Below, one piece after another: positions 5,525-13,000 of a stretch of 22,897 bases of DNA. The first letter of the stretch is position 1, and each line of letters opens with the position of its first letter. Position numbers and translations under genes: made by a program. A model generated the notes under the pieces. That model saw nothing but the letters and a program-made list of their open reading frames with translations, was not told the origin of the DNA and ran no database searches. The DNA is from SCTD01 sp036675425 (GTDB lineage Bacteria; Actinomycetota; Actinomycetes; Mycobacteriales; SCTD01), in contig JAKFFB010000203.1 in the NCBI GenBank assembly GCA_036675425.1, forward strand, positions 1 to 22,897. The letters run 5' to 3'.

Positions 5525-6759
5525 GCCACGACCTGCTGGCCCTTGCCGACCACGACGATGCCACTGTCGGTCACGGTGAAGCCGCGCTCGCGGTCCAGCG
5601 CGTGGTCGACCCCGACGGTGGCCCCGGGCCACACGACGACGTTCTTGTCCAGGATCGCCTTGCGCACCACGGCACCTCGCCCGACGGCCACCCCGTGCAG
5701 GACCACGCTCTCGTCGACGGTCGACCCCGAGTGCACCCGCACCCCCGGCGACACGATCGAGCGGCGCACCCGGCCACCGGAGACGATGACCCCCTGGGAG
5801 ACCAGCGAGTCGACGGCCTGACCCACCCGGCCCTCCTCCTCGAAGACGAACTTCGCGGGCGGCAGCGCCGGCGAGGTGGTGAGGATCGGCCACTGCCGGT
5901 TGTAGAGGTTGAAGACCGGGTGGATCGAGACCAGGTCCATGTGCGCGTCGTAGTAGCTGTCGAGAGTCCCGACGTCACGCCAGTAGCCGCGGTCGCGGTC
6001 GGTCGCACCGGGGACGTCGTTCTCCGAGAAGTCGTAGACCTGAGCGCCGCCGCGCTCGACCATCATCGGGATGATGTTGCCGCCCATGTCGTGGACCGAG
6101 CCCTCGTCGCCGGCGTCGATCTTGACCGCCTCGAGCAGCGCCTCGGTCGTGAAGACGTAGTTGCCCATCGAGGCGTAGACGGTGTCCGGGTCGTCCGGCA
6201 GCCCGGGCGGGTCGCTCGGCTTCTCGAGGAAGGCGGTGATGTCGCGGCCGTTGTCGGCGGTCTGGATGACGCCGAAGCCGTGCGCCTCCGAGCGGGGTAC
6301 GCGGATGCCGGCCACGGTGACCCCTGCCCCGCTGGCGATGTGCTGCTCGACCATCTGCCGGGGGTCCATCCGGTAGACGTGGTCGGCGCCGAAGACGACG
6401 ACGTGGTCGGGCTGCTCGTCGTAGACGAGGTTCAGCGACTGGTGGATCGCGTCGGCCGAGCCGCGGAACCACTGCGGTCCGAGCCGCTGCTGCGCCGGCA
6501 CCGGGGTCACGTAGTTGCCGAGCAGCGTGGACATCCGCCAGGTCGTCGTGATGTGCCGGTCGAGCGAGTGCGACTTGTACTGCGTCAGCACGACGATGCG
6601 CAGGTAGCCGGCGTTGACCAGGTTGGACAGCACGAAGTCGACCAGCCGGTAGATCCCGCCGAACGGCACCGCCGGCTTCGCCCGGTCGTCGGTGAGGGGT
6701 GCGAGCCGCTTGCCCGCTCCGCCGGCGAGGACGATGCCGAGGACCCGAGGCGAGCGCAT
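5521..6759 (-). CDS. glgC: Glucose-1-phosphate adenylyltransferase
   Basis: A 412-residue ADP-glucose pyrophosphorylase, which makes ADP-glucose from ATP and glucose-1-phosphate for glycogen/glucan synthesis. The nucleotidyltransferase signature VLAGGAGKRLAPL (~10-22) precedes DRAKPAVPFGGIYRLVDF (25-42); WFRGSADAIHQ (97-107), FGADHVYRMD (123-132) and FLEKPSDPPG follow, and the C-terminal ~100 residues form a left-handed beta-helix-like domain (repeats such as GVRVHSG, VVLHGVAVGRGAVVRKAIL). The ATG at 6759 is chosen because AGGA lies 7 nt upstream and the protein then begins MRSPRVLGIVLAGG as in the family; an in-frame GTG at 6777 is possible. It is divergent from the glucan synthase gene and overlaps the downstream DUF3105 lipoprotein gene. 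Confidence 0.96.
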   Translation of the reverse strand: MRSPRVLGIVLAGGAGKRLAPLTDDRAKPAVPFGGIYRLVDFVLSNLVNAGYLRIVVLTQYKSHSLDRHITTTWRMSTLLGNYVTPVPAQQRLGPQWFRGSADAIHQSLNLVYDEQPDHVVVFGADHVYRMDPRQMVEQHIASGAGVTVAGIRVPRSEAHGFGVIQTADNGRDITAFLEKPSDPPGLPDDPDTVYASMGNYVFTTEALLEAVKIDAGDEGSVHDMGGNIIPMMVERGGAQVYDFSENDVPGATDRDRGYWRDVGTLDSYYDAHMDLVSIHPVFNLYNRQWPILTTSPALPPAKFVFEEEGRVGQAVDSLVSQGVIVSGGRVRRSIVSPGVRVHSGSTVDESVVLHGVAVGRGAVVRKAILDKNVVVWPGATVGVDHALDRERGFTVTDSGIVVVGKGQQVVA

Positions 6760-6777
6760 GGGCACATCCTGTCCCAC

Positions 6778-6790
6778 TAGCGTTCAGCTA
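6778..6790. promoter_or_regulatory. Overlapping divergent -10 elements for glgA and glgC
   Basis: The 13-nt segment TAGCGTTCAGCTA is all that lies between the glgC region and the glgA start. On the plus strand TAGCGT (6778-6783) matches the actinobacterial -10 pattern TANNNT and lies 6 nt before the glgA ATG, the geometry of a leaderless gene. On the minus strand TAGCTG (6790-6785) would place transcription near 6777, giving glgC an 18-nt leader with AGGA. No clear -35 boxes are visible. This is a model from spacing and motif only. Confidence 0.45.
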
Positions 6791-7941
6791 TGCAGATCGG
6801 TGTCCTGACTCGCGAGTGGCCCGACCAGGTCTACGGCGGTGCGGGCGTCCATGTGGAGCACCTCGTCCGCTTCCTGCGCGCCGAGGGGGCGGCCGTCGAC
6901 GTGCACTCCTTCGGCGGCACCGCCGAAGGCGCCGTCGCCCACGACGCGGATCCCGCGCTGGGGCACGCGAACTCGTCGCTGCAGGTGCTGAGCACCGATC
7001 TCCGGATGGCCGCGGCCACCGCCGGGTGCGACGTCGTGCACTCCCACACCTGGTACGCCGACCTCGCCGGGCACCTCTCCGGCCTCCTGCACGGCATCCC
7101 GCACGTGGTGACGACGCACAGCCTCGAGCCGCACCGGCCGTGGAAGGCCGAGCAGCTCGGCGGCGGCTACGCGATCAGCAGCTGGGCGGAGAAGACCGCC
7201 GTGCTGGCGGCCGACGCCGTGATCGCGGTCAGCGAGGGCATGGCCCGCGACGTGCTGGCGAGCTACCCCGAGCTCGACCCGTCGCGCGTCCACGTGATCC
7301 ACAACGGGATCGACGCGGAGGCGTACGCCCCCACGGACGCGACCGACGTCCTGGAGCGGCACGGCGTGGACGCCTCGGTGCCGTACGCCCTGTTCGTCGG
7401 GCGGATCACCCGGCAGAAGGGGCTGGCCCACCTGCTGCGTGCCGCCCGCGACCTGCCGGGGCAGCTGGTGCTCTGCGCCGGGGCGCCGGACACGCCCGAG
7501 ATCGCCGCCGAGACGGCCGATCTCGTCGAGCAGCTGCAGAAGGCGCGTGCTGGCGTCGTCCTGATCTCCGAGATGCTGCCCAAGGCCGACGTCGTGCAGC
7601 TGCTCTCGCACGCGACCGTCTTCGTGTGCCCCTCGGTCTACGAGCCGCTCGGCATCGTCAACCTCGAGGCGATGGCCTGCGGCACGGCCGTGGTGGCCAG
7701 CGCCGTCGGCGGGATCCCGGAGGTCGTGGTGGACGGCGAGACCGGGCTGCTCGTGCCCTACGACGAGGGTGACCCCCGAGGCTTCGAGGCCGGTCTCGCG
7801 GCGCGGGTCGCCGAGCTGCTGGCTGACCCGGACCGCGCCGGCGCGATGGGCCGGGCCGGCCGGGAGCGTGCCGTCACCCACTTCGGCTGGGACGCGATCG
7901 CCCGGCGCACCCTCGAGCTCTACCGGTCCGTCCTGCGCTGA
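6790..7941 (+). CDS. glgA: GT4 glucan / maltose-1-phosphate synthase (GlgA/GlgM)
   Basis: A 383-residue GT-B glycosyltransferase of the short actinobacterial glycogen-synthase type. Mycobacterial members (GlgM) are known to join ADP-glucose to glucose-1-phosphate to make maltose-1-phosphate for the GlgE pathway; whether this one does that or elongates glycogen cannot be decided here. Visible are the N-terminal donor/acceptor loop YGGAGVHVEHL (~15-25), HSHTWYADLAG (84-94), HNGID (171-175), FVGRITRQKG (202-211, Arg205 and Lys210) and the E-x7-E motif YEPLGIVNLEAMACGT (Glu285, Glu293). The ATG at 6790 has no Shine-Dalgarno sequence and a TANNNT box 6 nt upstream, so translation is probably leaderless. 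glgC, the ADP-glucose supplier, is divergent at 30 bp. No glgE or branching enzyme is in the window. Confidence 0.95.
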   Translation: MQIGVLTREWPDQVYGGAGVHVEHLVRFLRAEGAAVDVHSFGGTAEGAVAHDADPALGHANSSLQVLSTDLRMAAATAGCDVVHSHTWYADLAGHLSGLLHGIPHVVTTHSLEPHRPWKAEQLGGGYAISSWAEKTAVLAADAVIAVSEGMARDVLASYPELDPSRVHVIHNGIDAEAYAPTDATDVLERHGVDASVPYALFVGRITRQKGLAHLLRAARDLPGQLVLCAGAPDTPEIAAETADLVEQLQKARAGVVLISEMLPKADVVQLLSHATVFVCPSVYEPLGIVNLEAMACGTAVVASAVGGIPEVVVDGETGLLVPYDEGDPRGFEAGLAARVAELLADPDRAGAMGRAGRERAVTHFGWDAIARRTLELYRSVLR

Positions 7942-7948
7942 CAGCAGG

Positions 7949-7996
7949 GATCGGCCTCCGGAGGTCGAATGCTCCTCCCGCCTGGGGGGGCCGATC
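7949..7996. terminator. Inverted repeat after glgA
   Basis: GATCGGCCTCC (7949-7959) can pair with GGGGGCCGATC (7986-7996) as an 11-bp stem with one G-U pair; the outer 8 bp are perfect. The 26-nt loop contains a second small stem (GGAG 7960-7963, CTCC 7971-7974). It starts 8 nt after the glgA stop and ends 29 nt before the next ATG, so it may terminate glgA or act as a leader structure for the next gene. Confidence 0.4.
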
Positions 7997-8025
7997 GGCG
8001 GCGACCCCTCGGCAGGGAGCGCCCG

Positions 8026-9723
8026 ATGAGCAGGACCCGACCCACCGCCCTGCTCGCCCTTGCTGTCGTGGTGGCGACCTGCATCGGCCCGGCTGCTGCC
8101 GACCGCACGGTCTCCGAGCGGGCGGTGCTCCCGCCCGCGCTCGCGCTCCAGGCGGCTGCGCAGCAGCTGCTCGAGCGACCCGATGCCGCCGCCCGGCATG
8201 CCTGGCGGGCGAACCTGCTCAGCGCCGTTGCCGCCGAGGAGAGCGCGAGCAGCTCGACATCCGGGACCAGCACCGGACCCCGCGACTACGCCCGCGTCAC
8301 CGGCGCCGGGGACCTGGACGGCGACGGCCGCGACGACCTGCTGGTCGCGCACGACACGGGCACCACGGTCCGCAGCGGCACGGACGGACGCGTCCTCCTG
8401 CGCCGCGACCGCGGGACGCTCTCGCCGGTGCGGGGCGCCGGCGACGTCCGCCTGCTGGCGGTGGAGGTCGAGTACGTCGAGGTCGACCGCGGCTTCGCCA
8501 TCGACGTGCACCTCGAGGGGCTCGACGGCAAGGGCCGGACCCGCTGGCAGCACCTGGCCACGGGGACCTACACCTTCACCGGCGCGGGCCCGCTCGGCGT
8601 GACCCGGGTGCAGTCCCTGCCCCTGATGGCCGCCGACGGGATGCTCGACAGCGACGGCCGACCCGCCCTGCTGCTCGGTGGGCTGACCGGCACGGTCGCC
8701 GCGATGGGCTCGCTGACGCTGGAGCCGGGGCTGCTGTCGCTCGCCGACGGCGAGATGCAGGCGCTGCCCGAGGTGCAGGGCACGGGCCGCTCGACCCCCT
8801 GGGTCACCCCGCAGACGACCTCGCACCAGCCCCAGGGCTGCTACACCACCAGCGCCCCCCTCGGACCGCTGACGCGGGTCGGCCTGCTGTGCGACGCCAC
8901 CCAGGCGTGGAGCGTGGACGTGCCGCTGCGCGGCGCGTACGTCGAGGAGGCAGGCGACTTCGACGGCGACCAGGCCTCGGACGTGCTCGTGACGACCTGG
9001 GGCTTCGAGCGGCCACAGCCTCGCGAGGTCGCCCGGGGCACCCGCGTGCTGTCCTTCGCCGACGGCTCCACGGTGGGCAGCGGCCCGCTGGACACGCTCA
9101 CCCCCCTGCTGGAGGACGTTGGCGGCGATGGCCAGCCCGACCTCATGGAGGTGCTGCTCGGCGACGTCGACGTCGAGCTGCGCGCGGTCACCGTCGCCGG
9201 CGAGGAGATCTGGGCTCGTCAGGTCGCCCTGGACGAGGCCGGTTGGACGTCGGTCCACAGCGGCTACGACCTCACCGGTGACGGACTGGCCGACGGGCTG
9301 GTCATCGGCATGCCGGACAGCGGCCCGGGGCGCACCACGGTCGTGGACGGCCGCACCGGGAAGGCCCTCACCCGCTCCGGGGTCAACGAGCTGCTGCTGC
9401 CCGGCCTGCGACGGCGTGGCGGGGACCTCGTCGTGCTCGGCGCGGACCGGGGGCGAGCCCGGGCGACGGTGCTGAGCGGGGACAGGGGGTCGCGGCTGCT
9501 CGACGTGCGCGTACCCGGCGCGCCGGGACTCGTGTCGAGCGGTGGCGCGGGCACGGCCGACCTGGATCGGGACGGGCGGCGCGACCTCGTCGTCGCGAGC
9601 CGCACGGACGACGTCCGCGTCACGACCGCCTTCTCGGCGGCGGGACGGGTGCTCTGGCAGGTCCGCGAGAAGGCGAAGCCGATCCGGAGGGACGTCGGCA
9701 TGGTGTTCGTCGAGGCCGGCTGA
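8026..9723 (+). CDS. Secreted FG-GAP/VCBS repeat protein
   Basis: A 565-residue exported protein with a signal peptide (MSRTRPTALLALAVVVATC..., cleavage likely after the AAA near residue 25). After a ~60-residue helical segment, the protein is built from beta-propeller-like repeats with calcium-binding Asp-rich loops: GAGDLDGDGRDDLLVAHD (~93-110), AGDFDGDQASDVLVTTWG, LEDVGGDGQPDLMEVLL, GYDLTGDGLADGLVIG and TADLDRDGRRDLVVAS, spaced through to the C-terminus. These match FG-GAP/VCBS repeats, usual in extracellular binding proteins. No enzymatic domain, sortase motif or transmembrane anchor is visible, so it is probably released or held by Ca2+-dependent contacts. The start at 8026 follows AGGGAG with 6-nt spacing; an upstream in-frame ATG at 7969 lies in the hairpin region. 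It converges on the SGNH gene with a 3-bp gap. Confidence 0.9.
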   Translation: MSRTRPTALLALAVVVATCIGPAAADRTVSERAVLPPALALQAAAQQLLERPDAAARHAWRANLLSAVAAEESASSSTSGTSTGPRDYARVTGAGDLDGDGRDDLLVAHDTGTTVRSGTDGRVLLRRDRGTLSPVRGAGDVRLLAVEVEYVEVDRGFAIDVHLEGLDGKGRTRWQHLATGTYTFTGAGPLGVTRVQSLPLMAADGMLDSDGRPALLLGGLTGTVAAMGSLTLEPGLLSLADGEMQALPEVQGTGRSTPWVTPQTTSHQPQGCYTTSAPLGPLTRVGLLCDATQAWSVDVPLRGAYVEEAGDFDGDQASDVLVTTWGFERPQPREVARGTRVLSFADGSTVGSGPLDTLTPLLEDVGGDGQPDLMEVLLGDVDVELRAVTVAGEEIWARQVALDEAGWTSVHSGYDLTGDGLADGLVIGMPDSGPGRTTVVDGRTGKALTRSGVNELLLPGLRRRGGDLVVLGADRGRARATVLSGDRGSRLLDVRVPGAPGLVSSGGAGTADLDRDGRRDLVVASRTDDVRVTTAFSAAGRVLWQVREKAKPIRRDVGMVFVEAG

Positions 9724-9726
9724 GCC

Positions 9727-10884
9727 CTACTCCCCCAGCGCGGCCGCGACCTCGGCCGCCAGTGCCCGATGGCCGGCCACGGACAGGTGGAGGCCGTCGC
9801 CGTAGTCGAGGCCGGGGGCCAGCCGCTCCGGCTCCGCGGCGTCGCGCAGCAGCCGGTCAGCGTCGACGACGGCATCCGCGCCGGAGTCGTCCCGGATCCA
9901 GTCGTTGACGGCGTGCCGCGCGGCGAGCTGCTCGGGCGTGCGCTGCGCCGCGGGCGGGATGGTCACGAGGAGCACCTCGACGCCCGCCGCCTGCGCCTGC
10001 CCGACCAGCTCCTGCAGCTCGCCGACGAGCTGCGTCGTGGGGACGCGCAGCGCGAGGTCGTTCGTGCCGGCGAGGACCACGACGCTGCCGATCCCGCTGC
10101 GGGACAGCGCATCTCGCGAGAAGCGCTCCGCCAGCGGTGGCCCGTAGCCCGCCTCGCAGACGATGCAGTTGCCGGCGATCGCGGCGTTCACCACGGGCCG
10201 GGCGTCGAGCCGCTCCGCCAGGGCGTCGGTCCAGCGGAGGTGGCTGTCGGCCGGGAGCAGGGCGTCGTCGGTCAGCGAGTCCCCGACCACGACGACCGAG
10301 CCCGGGACGTCACCGGTGGACGTGACCGCCACGTCGTCGACGACGAGCCCGGAGCGGGTGCCCTCCCCGAAGCCGTCCCCCGACGCGGTGTCGGTCAGGT
10401 CACCGGTGCCCGGCCCGCTGCACCACCCGGTCGCGGCGCCGAAGCGGTGCTCGGACAGCCGAGCCGCCGAGGCCACGGCGAGGCTCACCAGCAGGTCGTC
10501 GCCGGCCGCCGTCGTCAGCGCCACCGGATCGGTGGTGACCGCGTCGCCGGCCGGCACGACGAAGGACGCGTCGCCACCGACCGTGACCGGTCGCAGCGAG
10601 TCGGGTCGGACCGCCGGGCCGGAGCTCCGCAGCCCGACCGTCACGGCGGAGAGCTCCAGCGGCGTCGGGCTGAGCACGTTGGAGAGGCGGAGGCGAAGAG
10701 CGCCGCCGCCGACCGTGAGGCGGAGCGGCTGGCGGCAGGTCTCGTCGCGGACGAGGGTCCGGTGGACGTCGCTCATCGCCTGACCCGCGCTGCTGCGCCA
10801 GGTGGCCTGCTCCGTCACCGACAGCGCGCCGGAGCACGCCGGCAGGAGCAGCCCGCACGCCAGCAGGCCGGCGACCCGCCTCAT
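9727..10884 (-). CDS. SGNH/GDSL hydrolase lipoprotein
   Basis: A 385-residue exported esterase-like protein. The N-terminus MRRVAGLLACGLLLPACSG has a lipobox ending at Cys17. Residues ~25-190 form a beta-rich accessory region (jelly-roll-like character, as in many two-domain SGNH proteins), and the SGNH domain covers ~195-385: block I VVVVGDSLTDD with nucleophile Ser203, block II Gly238 in AIAGNC, block III VLAGTNDL with Asn275, and block V DGLHLS with Asp363 and His366. It would hydrolyse an ester at the cell surface, perhaps an acetylated polysaccharide or a lipid; the sequence does not say which. The ATG at 10884 overlaps the TGA of the upstream phosphatase gene (ATGA), so the two are coexpressed. 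Confidence 0.92.
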   Translation of the reverse strand: MRRVAGLLACGLLLPACSGALSVTEQATWRSSAGQAMSDVHRTLVRDETCRQPLRLTVGGGALRLRLSNVLSPTPLELSAVTVGLRSSGPAVRPDSLRPVTVGGDASFVVPAGDAVTTDPVALTTAAGDDLLVSLAVASAARLSEHRFGAATGWCSGPGTGDLTDTASGDGFGEGTRSGLVVDDVAVTSTGDVPGSVVVVGDSLTDDALLPADSHLRWTDALAERLDARPVVNAAIAGNCIVCEAGYGPPLAERFSRDALSRSGIGSVVVLAGTNDLALRVPTTQLVGELQELVGQAQAAGVEVLLVTIPPAAQRTPEQLAARHAVNDWIRDDSGADAVVDADRLLRDAAEPERLAPGLDYGDGLHLSVAGHRALAAEVAAALGE

Positions 10885-11687
10885 GCGAGCGGGTCCCTCC
10901 CCGCGTCCAGGGACACCAGCAGGTCGTGCAGCGGGTCGAAGACGCCGGGCGCCGCCGCGATCACCATGGCGCCGCTCGCGGGAGCGCCCTGCAGGCCGCC
11001 GACCCGTGCCCCGGCCTCCGTCGCGATCAGCTGCCCGGCGCACAGGTCCCAGGGCGACAGCCCGAGCTCGAAGTAGGCGTCGACCCGACCGGCGGCCACC
11101 GCGCAGAGGTCCAGGGCCCCCGCCCCGATCCGGCGGATGTCGCGGACAGCCGGGAGCAGCTGCGGCAGGACCGACGCCTGCGCGGCCCGCCGGCGGGCGT
11201 CGTAGCCGAAGCCGGTCGCGACCAGCGCCTGCGAGAGCTCGGTGGCGTCGGTGCAGCGCAGCGGTCGGCCGTTCAGCGCCGAGCCACCGCCTCGTACGGC
11301 CGTGAAGAGCTCGTCCTTGGACGGGTCGAACACCACGCCGGCCACCGCCTCGCCGTCGACCTCGACGCCGAGGGAGACCCCCCACTGCGGCAGGCCGTAG
11401 AGGTAGTTGACGGTCCCGTCGATGGGGTCGACGACCCAGCGCACCCCCGTGGTCCCGTCGTCGGCGGCGCCCTCCTCGCCGAGGATCCCGTCGCCCGGCC
11501 GCCGGCTGCGGATGCCCTCCACGAGCAGCGCCTCCGCGGCGCGGTCGGCCGCGGTGACCACGTCGGTCGGGCTGGACTTGGTGTCGGAGTCGCCCAGCCC
11601 GCTGTGCATCTCCAGGGCGAGCGCGCCGGCCTGGCGGGCGAGGTCCACGGCGATCGCGAGCAGGGCGGCGGGGTCGGTCGCGGTCAT
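10881..11687 (-). CDS. Inositol monophosphatase family protein
   Basis: A 268-residue Mg2+-dependent sugar-phosphate phosphatase of the IMPase/FBPase superfamily. Metal-binding motifs are intact: Glu71 in LGEEG, the DPIDGT signature at 88-93 (WVVDPIDGTVNY), and the C-terminal WDLCAG motif with Asp214. Likely substrates are myo-inositol-1-phosphate (mycothiol or phosphatidylinositol synthesis), histidinol phosphate, fructose-1,6-bisphosphate or PAP; family members cannot be separated by eye. The ATG at 11687 is selected because the protein then opens MTATDPAALLAIAVDLARQAG, the normal family N-terminus; the frame upstream has no family similarity. It is followed with a 4-nt overlap by the SGNH lipoprotein gene and is divergent from the fadE pair. 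Confidence 0.93.
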   Translation of the reverse strand: MTATDPAALLAIAVDLARQAGALALEMHSGLGDSDTKSSPTDVVTAADRAAEALLVEGIRSRRPGDGILGEEGAADDGTTGVRWVVDPIDGTVNYLYGLPQWGVSLGVEVDGEAVAGVVFDPSKDELFTAVRGGGSALNGRPLRCTDATELSQALVATGFGYDARRRAAQASVLPQLLPAVRDIRRIGAGALDLCAVAAGRVDAYFELGLSPWDLCAGQLIATEAGARVGGLQGAPASGAMVIAAAPGVFDPLHDLLVSLDAGRDPLA

Positions 11688-11739
11688 GCGGGCAGTCTGC
11701 CTGCCGCCCCCCTGTGGCAGCCGCCACGTGCGACTGCTA

Positions 11740-11765
11740 GAACGGCATTCGGTTTTCCGCCGTTC
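11740..11765. promoter_or_regulatory. Inverted repeat in the IMPase/fadE divergent region
   Basis: GAACGGC (11740-11746) and GCCGTTC (11759-11765) are perfect 7-bp arms separated by 12 nt, located 25 nt before the GTG of the first fadE gene and 53 nt before the IMPase ATG. A shorter hairpin GTGGC/GCCAC lies at 11714-11727. Either could be an operator; the centre-to-centre arm spacing is 19 nt, a little under two helical turns. No regulator gene is adjacent. Confidence 0.4.
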
Positions 11766-11790
11766 CCCCCACCCCGGAAGAGAGGCCCCC

Positions 11791-12984
11791 GTGGACCTGC
11801 GCTTCAGCGAGCAGGACGAGGAGTTCCGCCGCGAGCTCCGCTCCTGGCTCGATGCGAACCTGCCCGCCGAGATGCGCGAGCCCGCCTTCTGGGCCGGCAT
11901 GAGCAGCGACGAGTCGTTCGAGACCCGTCGGACGTGGGAGCAGAAGAAGGCGCAGGCCGGGTTCTGCGGCATCCAGTGGCCGACGGAGTACGGCGGTCGC
12001 GGCGGCACCCCGACCATGAAGGCGATCTACGACGAGGAGATGGCCAAGGCCAACGCCCCGTCGACGGTCAACCCGCTGGGCCTGGCCTTCCTCGGCCCGA
12101 CCGTCATGGCGATCGGCACCGACGAGCAGAAGCGCGACATCATCAAGCCGCTGCTGCACTGCGAGACCATCTGGTGCCAGGGCTTCTCCGAGCCGGGCGC
12201 CGGCTCCGACCTCGCCGCGCTGCAGATGCGCGCCGAGCCGCAGGGCGAGGAGTACGTCCTCAACGGCCAGAAGATCTGGACCACCAACGCCATGCACGGC
12301 GACAAGATCTTCACCCTCGCCCGCACCAGCTCGCCCGAGGGCGGCAAGCGGCACGCCGGCATCTCGATGCTGCTCGTCGACATGCACCAGCCCGGCGTCG
12401 AGGCCCGGCCGCTCAAGCAGATGACCGGCGCCAGCGAGTTCGGCGAGGTCTTCTTCACCGACGCCACCTGCCCGAAGGACGAGATCCTCGGCGGCGAGGG
12501 CAACGGCTGGGCCACCGCGATGCTGCTGCTGTCGTTCGAGCGCGGCTCCTCCGCGATCGGCCAGTACACCGAGTTCCGCAAGATGTGGGACGAGGTCGTC
12601 AAGGTGGCCGGTCAGCTCGAGCGCGACGGCCGCCCGGCGTCCGAAGACCCGGTGCTCCGCCAGGACCTCGCCGCCGCCCTGGTCGAGCTCGAGTGCCTGA
12701 AGTACCACTCGTGGCACGTCCTCACCCAGACGAGCAACGGCAAGGACCTCGGCTTCGAGGCGTCGATGACCAAGATCATGTGGTCGGAGACCTTCCGGAA
12801 GGTCAGCGACGCGTACGAGAAGGTCGTGGGCACCGGCTTCTCCGTCCCTGACCCGCGTCCCGGGATGTCCGCCGAGGAGCTCGCCACCATGGCCATGTGG
12901 TCCCGCAGCTGCACCATCTGGGGTGGCTCCCAGCAGGTCCAGCGCACCGTCGTCGCCGAGCGCGTGCTCGGCCTCCCCCGCTAG
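11791..12984 (+). CDS. Acyl-CoA dehydrogenase, large (alpha-like) subunit of a heteromer
   Basis: A 397-residue acyl-CoA dehydrogenase of the FadE17/FadE26 type. The fold markers are present: WCQGFSEPGAGSDLA (128-142), KIWTTNAMHGD (161-171), TGASEFGEVFF (212-222) and the C-terminal IWGGSQQVQRTVVAERVLG (376-394). The usual C-terminal catalytic Glu is replaced by Gly in IWGGS. In its place, LLSFERGSS carries Glu250, aligned with the position that serves as base in mycobacterial FadE26 (Glu247), so the enzyme is probably active. In mycobacteria such subunits pair with a smaller dehydrogenase-like partner as an alpha2beta2 complex on sterol side-chain CoA esters. The start is GTG at 11791, with GAGG 5 nt upstream. 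The partner gene starts 16 bp downstream. Confidence 0.93.
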   Translation: MDLRFSEQDEEFRRELRSWLDANLPAEMREPAFWAGMSSDESFETRRTWEQKKAQAGFCGIQWPTEYGGRGGTPTMKAIYDEEMAKANAPSTVNPLGLAFLGPTVMAIGTDEQKRDIIKPLLHCETIWCQGFSEPGAGSDLAALQMRAEPQGEEYVLNGQKIWTTNAMHGDKIFTLARTSSPEGGKRHAGISMLLVDMHQPGVEARPLKQMTGASEFGEVFFTDATCPKDEILGGEGNGWATAMLLLSFERGSSAIGQYTEFRKMWDEVVKVAGQLERDGRPASEDPVLRQDLAAALVELECLKYHSWHVLTQTSNGKDLGFEASMTKIMWSETFRKVSDAYEKVVGTGFSVPDPRPGMSAEELATMAMWSRSCTIWGGSQQVQRTVVAERVLGLPR

Positions 12985-13000
12985 ACCCGAGGAGACCGAG

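Noticed and set aside
6784..9258. Very long minus-strand open frame opposite glgA and the FG-GAP gene
   Set aside because: It is antisense to two well-recognised genes and its low-complexity Arg/Gly/Ala translation is the usual shadow of high-GC coding DNA.
8026..9723. Asp-rich repeats considered as dockerin or RTX toxin repeats
   Set aside because: The motifs sit in FG-GAP/VCBS-type propeller repeats spread over the whole protein; there are no paired dockerin modules or GGxGxDxxx arrays.
11737..11752. CTAGAAC resembling a KstR (cholesterol regulon) half-site next to the fadE pair
   Set aside because: The KstR site needs TNNAACNNGTTNNA; the second half here reads CATTCG, mismatching at several positions, so only one half-site exists.
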